Assembly: GCA_948474755.1 (NCBI GenBank)
Contig: CAOLHI010000554.1
Span: forward strand, 372,001 to 436,000
Length of the DNA: 64,000 nt
Reading direction: 5' to 3'
From: Ctenosaura bakeri
Taxonomy: Eukaryota; Chordata; Lepidosauria; Squamata; Iguanidae
The notes under the pieces were generated by a model. That model saw nothing but the letters and a program-made list of their open reading frames with translations. It ran no database searches and was not told the DNA's origin. Made by a program: the position numbers and the translations under genes. Every line of letters starts with the position of its first letter. Position 1 is the stretch's first letter. Below are positions 25,709-40,700 of the stretch, piece by piece.

Positions 25709-28700
25709 CCATCATTATTTTATTGTATCAGCTAAGTGTTCATTAGTCAATATAAAGGAGTTATTTTCTTCCTGAGAAACTATACTGATTGCAATCAAAG
25801 CACCCCCTTCCCCTCATTTTTTTCATGGGAGCAGAGAGACATTAATCATTCTTCCAGACAAAATCATTCTTACTAACAAACTATTATGCCATCTAAGTAG
25901 CACTGCCACCTTCTAGTGGTGACAATGAGCTTTCCTTGGAGTTTGCTTCCAAGAGACATTACTCAGATCTTAACACACAGATGTTATAATCTGGGGGAAA
26001 ACATGGATCAATCAATTTCTTTCAAACTAGAGTGCCTACTAGGGTTTCCAGGTGTCCCTTATTGTAAGGAATGTCCTTTATTTGAGGGTCAGAAAGCTTG
26101 TTTCTTACATTGATGTGTTACTCCAGTTATGATATGTCGGGTGAGAGAACTAGATATCCTTTCAATATCAAATAATTTGGCCTTTGCTTGACCTTTCTCT
26201 GCCACCCTACTCCACGTGTTTGCAGAGGTCCACCGAACAAGCACATATTGGGCGCGGCCATTAATGGTTGTACATTCTAAACCTCATTCAGGCAGGCAAC
26301 TTAAGCCTCTCCGTTGCTTTAGGGAAAAACCTCCCTGAAAACTGGCTTTGCTTGGAGCATATCCACACAAAGCTACGCAGCCAAGAGCCAAGCCATTTCT
26401 TTGTGTCGGGCCATCAGCATACTGGCCACACTATTGTCGTTAAGTGCTAAGCTAATCATGCAAAACCTGACCTTTTCCAAATCCTTTGTCCAGCTCCAAA
26501 TTTCCTTTGTTCTCATCGAGCATAGCATAGCCTGTAGGCACACCTCACCCTATAAAAAGTCCCCACTTTTGGGACCACCTCAGACTACTTTGGACTTCCA
26601 TCCCGCCTTGCTGCCAGTAGTCTGAAGGAACTCCCCTCAGCAAACCCCATTGAGCTTTCTCTCCCAGAACCCCGTCTTTCTCTCCAGGACTACGAGACCA
26701 GGTGTCGTATTACCTGCTCCATTGAAACTCTCCATTTCCATTTCTAAGTTAGTTAGTATTTGCCGTGTCTTTCGTGTTGCTTGTTCTTAATAAAATCATT
26801 ATTTGTTACCTTTTAAAACCTTGTCTTGCTGCTCTCTGACCTGACGCTGTATACATAGGGTTAAAGATCTCAGGTAAAGTTACCCTGCCTCTCGTTAGCT
26901 AAAGAGAGTGCTCGAGCTTAATTCCCCCAACTTGTGATTTTATTTGGTTATTTGGGCACCCCTCCCCGGACCCCCTACATACAGGGTAACAGATGGAACA
27001 AAATGGCACTTAACACTACAGTGTGGGAGTGATGAGAGTCACAGATATGCCATGAATGTAACCAAGTCTGAGATTCGGGTTACTTTGAATTTTAATCTTA
27101 ATTGTCAAGCATTTTTTTATACTACCGAAACAGATTCAGGACTGTTGATTCTTGCCAAAGGAAAAAAAGAAAGGAAACGAAAAAAGAAAACAAAACTAGA
27201 ATAGGGATTTTTATAAAGTGAATCATAGAATCATAGAAATGTGGAGTTGGAAGAGACCACACGGGCCACCCAGTCCAACCCCCTGCCATGCAGGAACACC
27301 CTCAAAGCACTCCCGACAGATGGCCATCAAGCCTCTGCTTAAGAACCTCCAAAGAAGGAGACTTCACTACACTCCGAGGCAGCATATTCCACTGCCGGAC
27401 AGCCCTGACAGTCAGGAAGTTCTTCATGTAATGTATTTTTGGAGCTTGTGGGAAATACATTAATTGAAGTGAGAAACTCATTGCTAAGTTAACTGAAATC
27501 AATACTTTTATTTAGGTATTAGGTAGAACACAATCTTCTTAACAGCTCACTTCTTGAATGATATGAATTTCAACTATGTCTCATTTTTCTTTTGAAAAAC
27601 TGGCAACCCTAAACCTACCTCCATATTTCTGGATTTCGATAAATGTTTCTGAACCTTCTCTACCTGAGCTATGTTCCTCATTTTATTCCACTTTTAAAAT
27701 TAGCCAGTAAGCCAAAATACTCAAAGTGGTTTGAATGCTCTAAAGTGCTAGCATTATTTTCATACCATATTATTTGGAAATTATAGGTCTAATTCCAGTT
27801 TCAAGTCTGAGTTGATGAAAAGCAAAGCAGCATTTATGGAAATCCCACTGATTCAGTAGGTGTGCTCTAGTTGAGTCACAGGGCCAAGGATTTCCTATAG
27901 ATTTAGGAAATCCATACTGGATTCAGGCCAAAGACTTTCTGATACAACATGAAAGTTGGTTTGTGCCCTCTAGTGGCTATGCTAAGCCATCCTCAGAGCT
28001 TGCTTCTAGAAAGCACTAACTTCAGTTCAACACACAAGTGTTATAATCAGAATCAAGGATACAGCAATCATTTTTGTCCAGATTATAACATCTATGTCCA
28101 AATTATAGCTCAGCCATCACATGCCATTCACAAGTGTAATTTCTGATAGTTCAAACCAGTCACTGCTCTTTCTTATCTCAGTTCTAGACATATGAGGATG
28201 ACCAGTGGAATTAGTAGGGCTAGGCCAGAAGTGGAGAAAGTATGGGCCCCATGAGTATTATTAAGGAACCTAGGACACACCACACCTCCCAGAAAAATAT
28301 CCTAGGGGTCATGGAGGACCATCTTTAGTCTTCCTCAATATCCCCCCCCTCCCAAAAAAGCTGGAAAAAATAAATCAGTGGCGGATAGGCCAGCCAGGTC
28401 AGCAGAGGGTAGGGCTGCCAGGCTCTGAGAATAAAGGGCTTGTCGTGTCACAAGATGTCAGCTCCGGTGATGCCACAAAGTTGATATTACAAGGATCAAG
28501 GTTAATGTTACATTGTTATATTAAGCATCAATCATAGTTTCACAGAGTGTGCCATTCAGATCAAAACCAATGTGTATAACTACTGAGGAAACAGGCATTT
28601 TTCGAGACATTGCTCCTACCCTGCAATCCATTCCCCTTGCCTGTGAACAAGAGAAGAAGGGCCACACTCTGAGATTTGGCAACCCCAGTAGCAGGTAGTA

Positions 28701-31700
28701 TAGCAGGGTGTGGCCTTCCAAGGTTCCCTCAGGAACACTGGAGCCCCAGCCTTTGCTGTTGCTTAACCTTTGGCTAGATGGCTTTGTCACCTTCAGTCAT
28801 GCTGAGAATTCTTTTTAAAGGTTATGTTTGTTCCATCTGATTTCCATATAAGCTTACCATTAAAAAATAAAACCAAAAACTTCACAGAAATTCAGTCCCC
28901 TATGACACTTTCTCTATTGTACATCTTTTGTGTGGATTTTTTTTACACCTGTATATATTTTCCCCAGTTACTTCACAAGTCTACGTGAGCAACTTTTCAA
29001 ATTTTTACACATTTTACACGCAATTCCCTGCTATGTGCATTGTTCAATAGTTATTCCTAACTACTTGATTCAGAATATACATTGGTCAGGGTCAGAATTC
29101 CAATCAAGCACTAGCAGAAAATACAATAGTGAATGAAAATTCTGACCTTCGCTCTTTGTTTTCTGGATTCTTGAACAAATGAGGCTTGCATCTTCATATT
29201 TTGGATCATGGATAGTATAATCAAAAGGCATCTTTTTAAATGTGTCTAGATCAGGCCATGCATCTTCTGGTTGGTGGTAGTATTGATCTGACTCTCCTTT
29301 AAGATCTGTACCATCAATGGTGAAAGAAAATTTACAAAATATTCAGACATAAATAGATGGTACGGTACAGTAAGTTGGATTTCATGCGCAATAACAGGTA
29401 AACCACAGAATGCCAAAAAGACAAATGAATTGGTCCTACAGCAAATCAAGCTTGAGAAAGAAGTCACAATGACTAAACTGAGCCTATCATACTTTGGACA
29501 TATCATGAGAAGATATGGCTCACTTGAAAAGACAATAATGCTCAGTAAAGTGGAAAGCAGTAGGGGAAGAGCCATAATTACAGGAGGACTGATTCAATGA
29601 AGGAAGCCATGGTCCTGAGTTTGCAAAATCTGAGCAAGGTTATTGATGACCAGGTCTCTCCAAAATCTCTCATTCACAGGGTCGCCATCGTTCAAAGCCA
29701 ACATGATGGCACAGAACAGCAGGGAAACACAGTGCAAGTGGACTTCTGATCATACAACAGAACTTTTCTTTCCTCTCCTCCCACTCACAATCACTGCCCT
29801 CCAAGCTCCCTCTGCTATATGGGACACCCTAACCTCCTTGAGCCAATTTTGAGGAACCACCAGGTAACTATGGGGTATGTGCAAATTGCCTTTTCCCTAT
29901 TTCACTGTCAGAAGGCATTCCACTGGCAGGAGAAATTAACGTGTTATCACCTTTAAGAACAGCCACAAGCTCAAAATGGAAGGTTAAAGCAATACATAAT
30001 AAAATGCTCAACAATGAAATAATTATTTTTTGGGGGAAAAATAAAGGGGCTCCATTAATGGAAAATTAAATTAAATTAAATTAACGTGGGAGATAAAGCA
30101 TAAAACGGTCAGCAAAACTATAGACTGCTCCCCAAAGCAAAAAACATACCAGTATTGATCTCCTCCTCATCATAGACATCTACTTCAGTCAATCGAATTA
30201 GCATTCTGGACAAGATACTGAGGAACTGTAAGTAAGCACCTGTCTTTCCTATCTGAAAAAAAAGAATACATCAGAAACTTAAGAATCTATTTGCTTTCTG
30301 TTTTGGAAAACTTTAATTTAATTGACCAATGCAGCCTAATTCAAAATCTATCCCAAATACTCCCTCTACATTTTCATTCCACGTGCTCATAACTGTTCCA
30401 TACCTTACTGTACTTAAAACTTCTATGCTGGAAGAATGTAAGGCCATATTAGGTTAAAATTCTTATGCTGGGAATATGTAAGACCACATTGGGTAAAAGC
30501 TGGTTATCATTGGCCAATTATCCTTTCTCTACTGTTACTGTCAACATTTTATTATATAGCACCTTATATCTACTTCAAATATGTAGAATAGGTACAACAG
30601 GTGCCCATTGCCAAGGCCTCACAATGTTTTGCACACAAACACACACACACACACAAAAGGGGAAAGGTTTCTGATTTTTCTTGCCCAAAACCCCCAAAGG
30701 CAAAAGTTCATGGGGAAAATGCTGAAAAATGCTCATAATCTCACATAATGGACAGAAAACTTTTGACATCTAGAAATAAACAAAGATTTACATCCTTATA
30801 AAACACTGTGCAGTTCTAGATAACTCCTCTAGTCTAAATGTAACATGGTAGTTCTTACATTTTTATGAGTCAGCAAGGCAAAAATTAACATACACTTAAT
30901 TTTAAACATGGCTACCTTGCTCTTGTGGCATACCTGTGGTGGCCCACTCAGTAGCAACCTCCGTGGGTGAAAGGTGTCCATCCTGCCTTCATTCCTGTTG
31001 CTGTAGTCCATGTGGATGGGTTTGGGGACTGTCCACTGGCGATAATATAGAGACTGCTCTGTGCAGGTCATCATTTTACTCATGAGAGGGCGAAATGAAC
31101 TTGCCCACATCACTGAATGATAAGGCAAGAGGGACGATGACTTGGAAAGCCCTGTGCTGTCTGCAGAGGTCACAATGTCATATACCAGTTTAGGCAGGTA
31201 AACTATGGGGGGCTGCTGGGATGCTTTGGCCATGGAGCACTGAGATGCCTGCAGGACAAACGAACTATGTGTAGGTGCAGAAGAGGCAGAGGAAGACGAG
31301 AAAGGAGAGGGTGATGATGATGCGATGGAAGCTTGAGCCATTTTAGCTGCCACCTTTGAATCTCTGTCTGCTTTCTGCTGGGGCTTTTCTACATTATTCA
31401 CACTCTCTTCAGTACTGTTGGTGAGGACCTGATGGGGTGACTTTCCTATCTCCCCTGCAGGTACTACAGGAGGAGATGTCTCACTGCAGAATGCTGTACC
31501 TATGAACAAAAGCTAGATTTTAAGAGACTGATTAAGTCAGAAATTGAAAAAAAAATATTTTTGACTACATCTTCCAGAATTCTGGCCAGGATGTCCAGGG
31601 GATTCTGGGATTTGTCATCCAAAAAGAGCTTTTCCAAGTTTTTTGTTTAATCATTAGTGGCAACTACAGGATACAGAGTTCCCACCACCACCACTACCAA

Positions 31701-34700
31701 GAAAGCCATCATCAATAATTTGTTTGCAATAAATAAAGCAGAAAGGCAAGCAGAAGAGTAGGACCAGTGCAGGGAGAGATCAAGTCAAATGAAGTGAAAT
31801 AAGGGGTTTTGAGTGGGAGATTAACACTGAATTTAGGCTGCTCTGTTTGCTTCAGTGGATGCCTAAGCTCCATCTTACCACAAAACCACAGAAATTCCAA
31901 AACTGGATCAAGGGTGGGGTGGGAGGTTAAGAACAAGTTAGTTTCTTATGGTACAGTCATGCAGCTGCTTCATAACAGAGTATGTGCAAATTACATTCAC
32001 AACTTGCTCTATAACCCACATATCACAACACAAAACAGCCAGGTGGATCAGCCCTAAAATGTGTTATTGATCTATGTGGATAGATCAACTAGCAGTTTTG
32101 CCTAGCCAGAAGGCCAGAAGAAGAAATAAGAGGCGTAGTTTATTTAAATTCAATTTTCTAGTGAGGAAACTTGGAACAAGAAAGAGCAAGGGCCGCTTTT
32201 GTGCACGACTTTTCTTATAAAGCAGGGGTGGAAATATCCCACCAGATGTTTTAGACTGTAATTCCTTATCATTGACCAAACTGTATGGGGATTCTCTCCA
32301 AAACATCTGGAGACCTAAAGGTTCCCCATCTGTCTTGTAAGGAAAGAATCGGGGTGGGAGTGTCCATTATTTCTTGTGGAATGTGACAACAAGGGGAACA
32401 TAGTGGCTTTCTAGTCCACATCTTTGTTCCAAAGGGTAGATAGCCACTGCAGCTTACAAATGACAGTGCTCTTCCCCCCTCAACAGTGAGCATCTTCATG
32501 TATGACAACTTCCTGTGTGAAGAGGCTCCATTAGAATAATTCTTAAAAGAGAATATGCACTGATTGTTTACAGGTTTAGCAGTGTTGAGATAATACTCTA
32601 TATTACAAATGGTCACATATAGAGATTATTGAAACGTATGTTACTTAAATTCTCTAGCTCAATAGTGCTACCTGAAAGGATTGTTCCCAATTATTTATTT
32701 TTTTCAAAATATATCTCTAATCCCATAAACATTTTTGCAGCCTCTGCAGTGTTGAAATGTTTGCTCACATTTCCAGTGACAAATGTCAACTAGCAGCAGC
32801 ACTGGCAACCATGGGTTAAACAATTACCATTTATGCAAGGGACCTTGTAGCACTTTTGAGACTGAGAAGAAGCAGGTGGAAACATAAGCTTTTGTAAACA
32901 AAGTCTACCTTATCAGCTGCACAGAGAGCATCAACAGCTCCAATTAAACATCCTAAGTGAACATGGAAAATGGGTCTTACTTGATGCCTTAGAAGAGACG
33001 GAGGATGCTGCAGAATCATGTGAGTCTGACCTTTCTCTTTTGACGGGACTTCTCTTTTCTGAAGCTGAGCCTGTTCCATAATGGAAGGAAATTGACTTGC
33101 ATTACATTTCCTGGACATGATAATCTTATTTACTTTAAAAATGCAAAGGAGTTACAGAAATAGAGGCTCATTTACAAACTGCTGGAAATGCACTGTTTCT
33201 TGCAGCAGTTGGTCAAAAGCTGATATTCAACACATACACCTAAGATAAGAAAGATGTGGCCTTCCAGAGTCACTGTCCTGCAGCTGTCATGATCTCTCTC
33301 CACTGGATCTACAGGAAAGGGCACTCTACTATGGGGCTGTACTGCAACATCATTTGGAAGGTTTCTCACTAGGGATGAGAAGAAGATTTGTTAATTTCTT
33401 TGTCCTCCATGCTAAGGGGTGTCTCCTCAAGAAACCCTGTCAATAAATTGTGGGATTTGTTAAATTTTGAGATTTTTTCTCTCTGAAGAATTCATTACTG
33501 CAAAAAACAAAACACCTTGCTGTTCTCCATAACACCCAAAATTTTGCACCAAGACAATGTATTTTGCTCAAAAGAGTCCCCAAAGGCAAAAAAATAATTT
33601 AAAAAAAGCAGAAACTGATATAGTCTCACCCAGCATGGAGAAAACTTTTGAAATTATTTGTTCTTGCATGAAAGAATTCAACAGATATTTACATCTTTAC
33701 TTCCTACCACTAAAAGTAAAGTAGTAAGTATGGAACATTCATAGTTTCATTAACAATTAACCTAACCAAATAGCACGAGAAGGAAGGAAGGAAGGAAGTC
33801 TTGCAGAGATATATTTTCATGCTCTTAATTCTACAGAAAAAAGTAGTTCAAAATATGGCTTCCAGTTTAAGCTCTAGATGGAATCTTGAAAGAACTGCAT
33901 CACCTCATTGTTTTACCAATTGCTCTCTTTTGTTATGTTAACACCAAGGTACTGGGGTCCGCTTACTGCCTTCTGCTACTGCTGCATCATGCTGTTCGAA
34001 TTAATAAAATGGTCACTCAATAGCCTATCTTGAACTAGAAAAGCCACTTTTATTTGATGTGATTGGGGATAGAGAACTGTAGGAATGGTACATGGCTTTG
34101 CTTGCCATTTCTTTGCTTCAACACTGCCTGACTCCCACTAGCAGCTCCCCTCCCGAGCCAGTCGGTGAATATTATATTATTTGTTAGAACTAATATTACC
34201 CAGTGTTCAGCATAGCTAGAACACAAACCAATGAGATCAAATTACAAGAAAAGAGATTCCACCTAAGCCTTAAGAAGAACTTCTTTACTGTAAGAGTTGT
34301 TTGACAGTGGAACACACTGCTTTGGTGGGGGGGGGTGATTTTTAAACAAAGGTTGGCTGGCCATCTCTCAGGAGTGCTTTTTGTTGTGTATTCCCGCAAG
34401 GCAGGGAGTTGAACTAGATGGTCTTTGCATTTCTTTCTATAATTCATCTGTGGAAACAGTAACTTGTACCATTATCATTAAAACATTACATCCAAGTTCT
34501 AATTTGGACCTACTGGGGAAGGAAAAAGGAGACCAAAGCAACACCAAATTAAAAGGGAGAGATTGACCACTTTCTAACCAAAAGAAACTATCCATTCATA
34601 GTACCAGAACTACATCTACTCCACTAGTTCTCAAAATCTCATTCTTTCAGAGAAATCTTCCCTCAGCCTAGGGCCCACCAGGTGTGTTCAAACACTACTG

Positions 34701-37700
34701 CCATCAACTTAATCCAGAGTGATCCTACTGGCTGGGAATGATGGGAGTTGTAGTCCAAGACTTATGGAGGCCCCCAGGCTGGGTTAGGATGTTTTAGCAC
34801 AATGGTCCTTTGGAAGTTCCTCTCTACCTTCTATTACTGTTTCTTCATCTTCATTGTCAGTACTGCTCAACTTCTCTGGATCACTCTCTAGGATGTCATT
34901 TGCTGGAGTTACTTTCTCCACGGAGACTTCAGAACTGATAAAATAAGCTGCCAAGCCAAGTTCTTGCTCCAAAGCTGTTCGCACCAGGCAAGAAGAATTG
35001 ATCAAACGCAGATCACAGTATCTCAAGGACCTTGGTGAGACAGAAAGAAAGAAGGAAGGTGTGAACTATACAATATTCTTCAAACAATTATTTTCATTCT
35101 GCCTTTTTGTCTCCACAGTATATAATAGGGCAAAATACTGTTGCATCTCAACCAGATCACAGTTACTACAGCTGAAATCAACATACACTGAAAACTAGCA
35201 CAGATAGTGAAAGTAGACAGTCAGGCACTCACTGCTGGGATGATAATAGCATGTGAAAAAGAATCCCATGAATCAGTGCTATTCTAAGTGGTAGTCCATG
35301 AACTAGTGCCAGTCCATGAACCATCAGCAACTAGTTCTGGAAAGTTTCCAGGAAAGAAAGAAACAAGTATATCTAACAGGCACAAATATTATACAACTCT
35401 TTGGTACCATTGGAATAAAAATAGTAATTTCCAGTCCCTCACATCACATAGCTTGGGAGGCACTAGAGTTCATTTCTCTCTCATATTCATACCCCAATGG
35501 ATTTCAGCACTGGGTTAGGAATGGCACATTCATTACTGCTGGAGGAACAGGGTGCTCCTGCTTCCTTCCCTCCCTGTCATCAAGTAGGACTGATAGAAAA
35601 CCTAGACTTAGTCTTCCTGCACCTCCAAATAAAATGGATGATACCAGCCATCTTTTGGACAGCTTGGTGGATGCAAAAGTCCCCACACAACTGCACATAG
35701 AGGCATCGAACTATGGATTAAGGTATCCTGTGGCACTTCTTGGCCTATAGGAGGCTCAAATCAAAGATTATATTTCACCTTGGCCTAATGGAAGGCTATA
35801 ATCTGTGTGTATTTCTTCCCTTACTGAATATTAGCAATGAGACTAATGAAATGTATAATGTAATGAAATGTAAAACAGAATGGACAAAATTCTGCATGAG
35901 AGTAAAGTTCTGCCCACGTGAAACTACACCCCATTTCCCCTATCCTCTCCCCCAAAACCCACTATGTTCATGCTGTTGTACGGTCATTTAGTGGCTAGTA
36001 AAGGCCACCACAGCAGAACATCCGATTATGTCTCTATAGCCAGATGCACAACAACGTCATCCTGTGGGAAGGGGTCACCAGTCAGGGCAAGGTACTGTGG
36101 AGGGACAAGGGAGAGAGGTCCTTCTGTGCTGTGGACACTCTTTGAGTGTCCCCCATGGGACACTCTCCCCTTAGATAGCTCATTGGCACCAATACAGCTG
36201 TCATTCAGGGACCAAGCAAAAACATGGCTATTTACTAAAGCTTTGGGGGCATGCGTAATTCCATCCAAATTTGCATGTGAGTAATTTTAAATAGTTTAAA
36301 CTTTTTTTTAACTGTTCTGTTTCAAATGTTATATGGTTTATATGTTTTTAGTCTTCAAATTATTCTTACTGTTTTAAATTATTTCAATCTGTTCAGATTA
36401 ATTTTATTGTAAGCCACCTTAAGACCCCTGGATATGGGTCAGGGTATAAATATTTTGATAAATAAGTATATTCTCCAGGACTTCCAAGGATGTCTTTCAT
36501 CGCTATGCTTTCAGCTTTAGGGACACAGTTGAGACTCTTTACCACTGCCCCCAGCAGTAGCCCCACTCTCCACTGGCCACTAAATGGCTGTTTAGGGGAG
36601 TCCCAGCATGATACAGATGAGTTTTAATGGGGTTGGGCATCATTGTTTCATGGAACTAATAAACTCCTTCTCCTGCAACAACCAAAAAAGAAACTGACCA
36701 ATATTACACTGATGTATATCACGAACAAGATGTCAGCCTGTATCTGCCAATTATGATTAAGGGATTCCAGCTAAAAGAGAAATGGATGGAGCAGCCCCAA
36801 TGTACTGTAACCACAGATGCATGAGGTTGCATAGGCCAAAGCTGAACATTATGGTACTAAAGTCATGTAAAGGGTCGTGTTCCATTCAGCCCTGGCATAT
36901 GGAGGTCCAACCAGGCTCTAGTGCCATATGTTGCTTTCTTTTCTTAAAGAAGTCCCAGTTGCAGGGAATTATGTGGGTTTCCTGTTTATGGTTTTCCTGC
37001 TAATTAAGCCCTTTTTTAAAATTGCTTATTGAGCTTTTTTGACCTTAAGCTGTAAAGAAGGGTACAGCTCACTGGGCAAAAGACTTTGTTTTAAGAGGAA
37101 GTAACAGGAAAGAGGTACACACAGAGAGAAGAACTGGATTGCCCACCATCAATTATTGTCCCTCATGACCTACCAGAGTATTAATAACACAGAGTTCCCG
37201 TACATCAGGAAGTGGGTAATATTTGCTTCCAGTTCAGATAGTGATGCTTCCCACTGACATCTTTCCCCCTGCCCCAGATATTAATTACTCAGCAAAGGGC
37301 TGTAGAAGTCCACACATAACATTAAGTCATGTCTTGATTTCTTGAGTTTTGGCTTATTGTTGTGTTTGAAACCATCTGCATAAGCAAACCATGGCTTAGC
37401 CAAGTACAAACCATAATCAGAAGCCATGGGTTGCTATTGGCTTCTGAACTCTATGGCTTGTCACAAGAGCTGAACGCAGAAGTGCGGTTTGGCCCTGTCC
37501 TATCACCCTAGCTGTCTGTTCTGAATGAGGAACTGATAAAAGGGGCAAGAATCAGGACGAAAAACGGTGATGGGTTTGGTTATGTGTGGGACAATTCATG
37601 ATTATGAATCAACGCACTTTCCTTACTATAACATGACTTAACGTTATGTCTGAACACAGTCCTAGCATATTTCTTGACATTGTGATTACACAGGCTTTGA

Positions 37701-40700
37701 ATTTCCAAAATCCCATAGGGGAAGACTGATAGAAAATATTTAGGTAACTGTTGTTTTTGGTCCCACAAAACAGAAGCAACAAAGCAAATGAAGCTTTTCC
37801 TTGTTTCCTTGCTCACTAGAGTTCCAAGGATCAGATGCAAATCTCTGAAGAGGTTGCTTTCCTTCCTTGAGAAAGACTACAACTTGTTAGTAGATTTTCT
37901 ATTACTATTGACACAATAAAGACAGATTACAAACATCTGGACTTTACTCCACGGTATATTACCTTGGGAGGGACTCTCCTTGAGGGTCCATGCCACTAAA
38001 GATCAATATGCAAGGTAGACCTTCCAGTTCCAAGTATGTCTGGGGTCTCCATTCAGCATCTTCAATTTTCTGCCAGATCTGTTATAATATTTGAAATGAA
38101 CTGATCAGCACATACATGTGTCAATTGAGAAATGAAAAACAATTGTACTTGAGAGCTGGTGCAACTCAATCAGTAGTTTAAAGGATGCATTTCTAGGTCC
38201 CTGGTTCAAATTGCAGCCCTTCTCCCTGAGAGCTTAGTAGGATTGGAGATGCTGTTCTCATTTAGTGTCTGATTCAATTTTCTGGAGCTTAGGAGCAGAA
38301 TCATAGCATGGTTTACCTTACAACTGGGATGGGCAACTAATGGCTCTCTGGATGTTTTAGTATTGCAACACCCATCATCCCTCACCATTGGTTATATTAG
38401 CTAGAGCTGATACATCAACAGCCACAAGATCTGTATAGTTGAGATTCTCTTGTGCACCTTACCTTGAGTTGCTCCACAAAGTGTTTCCTTATGGTGATGC
38501 CAGAGTTGGGGTTGCCCAAGATTATCTCAAAATGGTCTTCAAGGGCAAGTCTTTCCCTCACATGGCTAAGACGCTCGTAAGCCACCGTAGCCAGAGAGAT
38601 GCAGGGAATCCTTAAGACTACCATCAGCCCATGTCCACTGGGGCACTGCCGGGAAGAATTGATGAGATTCTGGGTGATTTCCAGGGTTTCAACAGTTGTG
38701 TAGTTTTTCATCTGGGACAAGCCGCACACTGCCATCATGGCTGCAGTATAGTGCTGAACGAGAACAAATGTCCTTATCACTGCACTGTGCAACCTGGGAA
38801 ACCTTGAAACAAATAAAGGAAAGTTTATAATGACACTTGGATGGCAGAACATAATGGAGTCCTTCAACATGGCAGGGGGAATGGTACTTAGGCTAAGTTT
38901 GAGGGGCTAAAGACTTCAAAATTATCTGGCAAAATTAGACCACCGAGACTGCTATAGAGTTGACCCTCCTCTAGAATGATCAATCAGAAGTGTAACAAAT
39001 AATCAAGGACCAAGAAATACGAACACAGTGATTGTAACTGGGCCTTCCCAGGAATAATCAAGGTTGCTTGCAGTCTATTCAATGCACATTAACTTGGGAC
39101 AAAGCTACGCTGAACACATGGAAGGCATGTCTATATACGCATAGAACATGGAAGAATCTTCTTGTTTATGAATGTTTGAATGATAATTAATGGGGAAAAT
39201 GATTTGCCCTTCCCTTGCAAGTACCTGCAAGCAAAATGAATAACAATTTGCTTACCATTGTTGAGTCCTCACACCTTAAAAATGTTCTGATACATGCATG
39301 AAACTAAGACTGGACCAGCAGCATTGCCCCTCTTCAAATTTAATCAAATTGTAAAGCAGAAATTTTTACCTTTTGCCCAAAGCCATGACCATTGCTTCAA
39401 AAGAACTATCATAACGGAGCAATGGAAGGCTATGTCCAGAAAGAGTAGATTCAATAAATTCAGATAATCCATAATATCTCTTGTTTTCATGGTATAACTC
39501 TGCACCCTAGAATAAAAGACAGTTGACTATTAAAGGAGTGAGATACAATCACAGTTCAGCAATCTAGTCATCACAGTATCATAAATACACCTTCTTGCTA
39601 ACCTACACATTGGTCAGAAAGTCAGTGATTACCATTCTCACCCGTTTCCTTGGCTAATAGTACTTTCCCTCTCAAACAAAATCCTCATTTATACTCACAT
39701 AGGGTTGGTTCAACCACACAATCAAATTAGTCCTCCAGCAACATTGTTGAAATATGGGATCAGTGACTAAGATGCACTATCTGCAAAACTTCTCTTGTAG
39801 TATAACCAGTGCCCTTACTCACTGCAAAAACATTCCAGAATATTTGCTGGAATTTGCTGGAGTTTATAAATTTACTTTTAGCATACATGAAGAGAACAGC
39901 GTGATGAAGCTATCCTTATACTTAAAGAGTGCGGACTCAGTATCATCCTATCACCAATTAGTTATGAATGGCTTCATTATGTCATTGTACTAATTTGTCT
40001 GAAGAGTAAGTTTACAAGCTCTGGTCTGGAGGGCCAGAAGTTTACCCAAATCTGACCACAAAGAGGAAATGGAAAAGAAGTGCATGAAGCCTGGAGATAC
40101 ACAGACATGGATGAAAGCTTCATTTTACCCCTAAAAGTTCTGTCACAGCCCATAAAAAGCACAATCAGGACAGTCAAACTAGGTTGGAAAAAGAAAAGAA
40201 AAGCTCACAGAGATCCTAAGAGCATCTTCTTACATTGTTGTATAACGAAGGCCAGTGGATTTCATTATATGGGCTGATGCGGGTGTGTTGTGTCTGCAGT
40301 GCATAAGGGAAGGAAGTAACATGAAGCGTCACAATATTTGGAGCTTCTTTCACTTCTCTACAGTTCAGCAGTCTGTCCACAAACCCTATGGCTGGATCTG
40401 ACTGGGGATAAAGGCTATGAACGGCACTGTAAAAAAACAGAAAATGCAGTCAAGGCTTACCATTAAAAATACTTAACACAGGGTAAAACAGATGCTCATT
40501 TCACAGTTTTCCATTTGGTTATTTAGTTAACCACACAATATTCCACACTACACAATTTTAGCACTATGATCCCACTATAACTGCTATGGGAACATTTTAT
40601 GAAATCTTCAGGTTGGCAGTTTGGGGGGGCGGCATTTAGAATTCTCAGCCATTTAGAATTATCAAGTGCTTCACCAAAGTACCAATCCCAGGATTTCATA

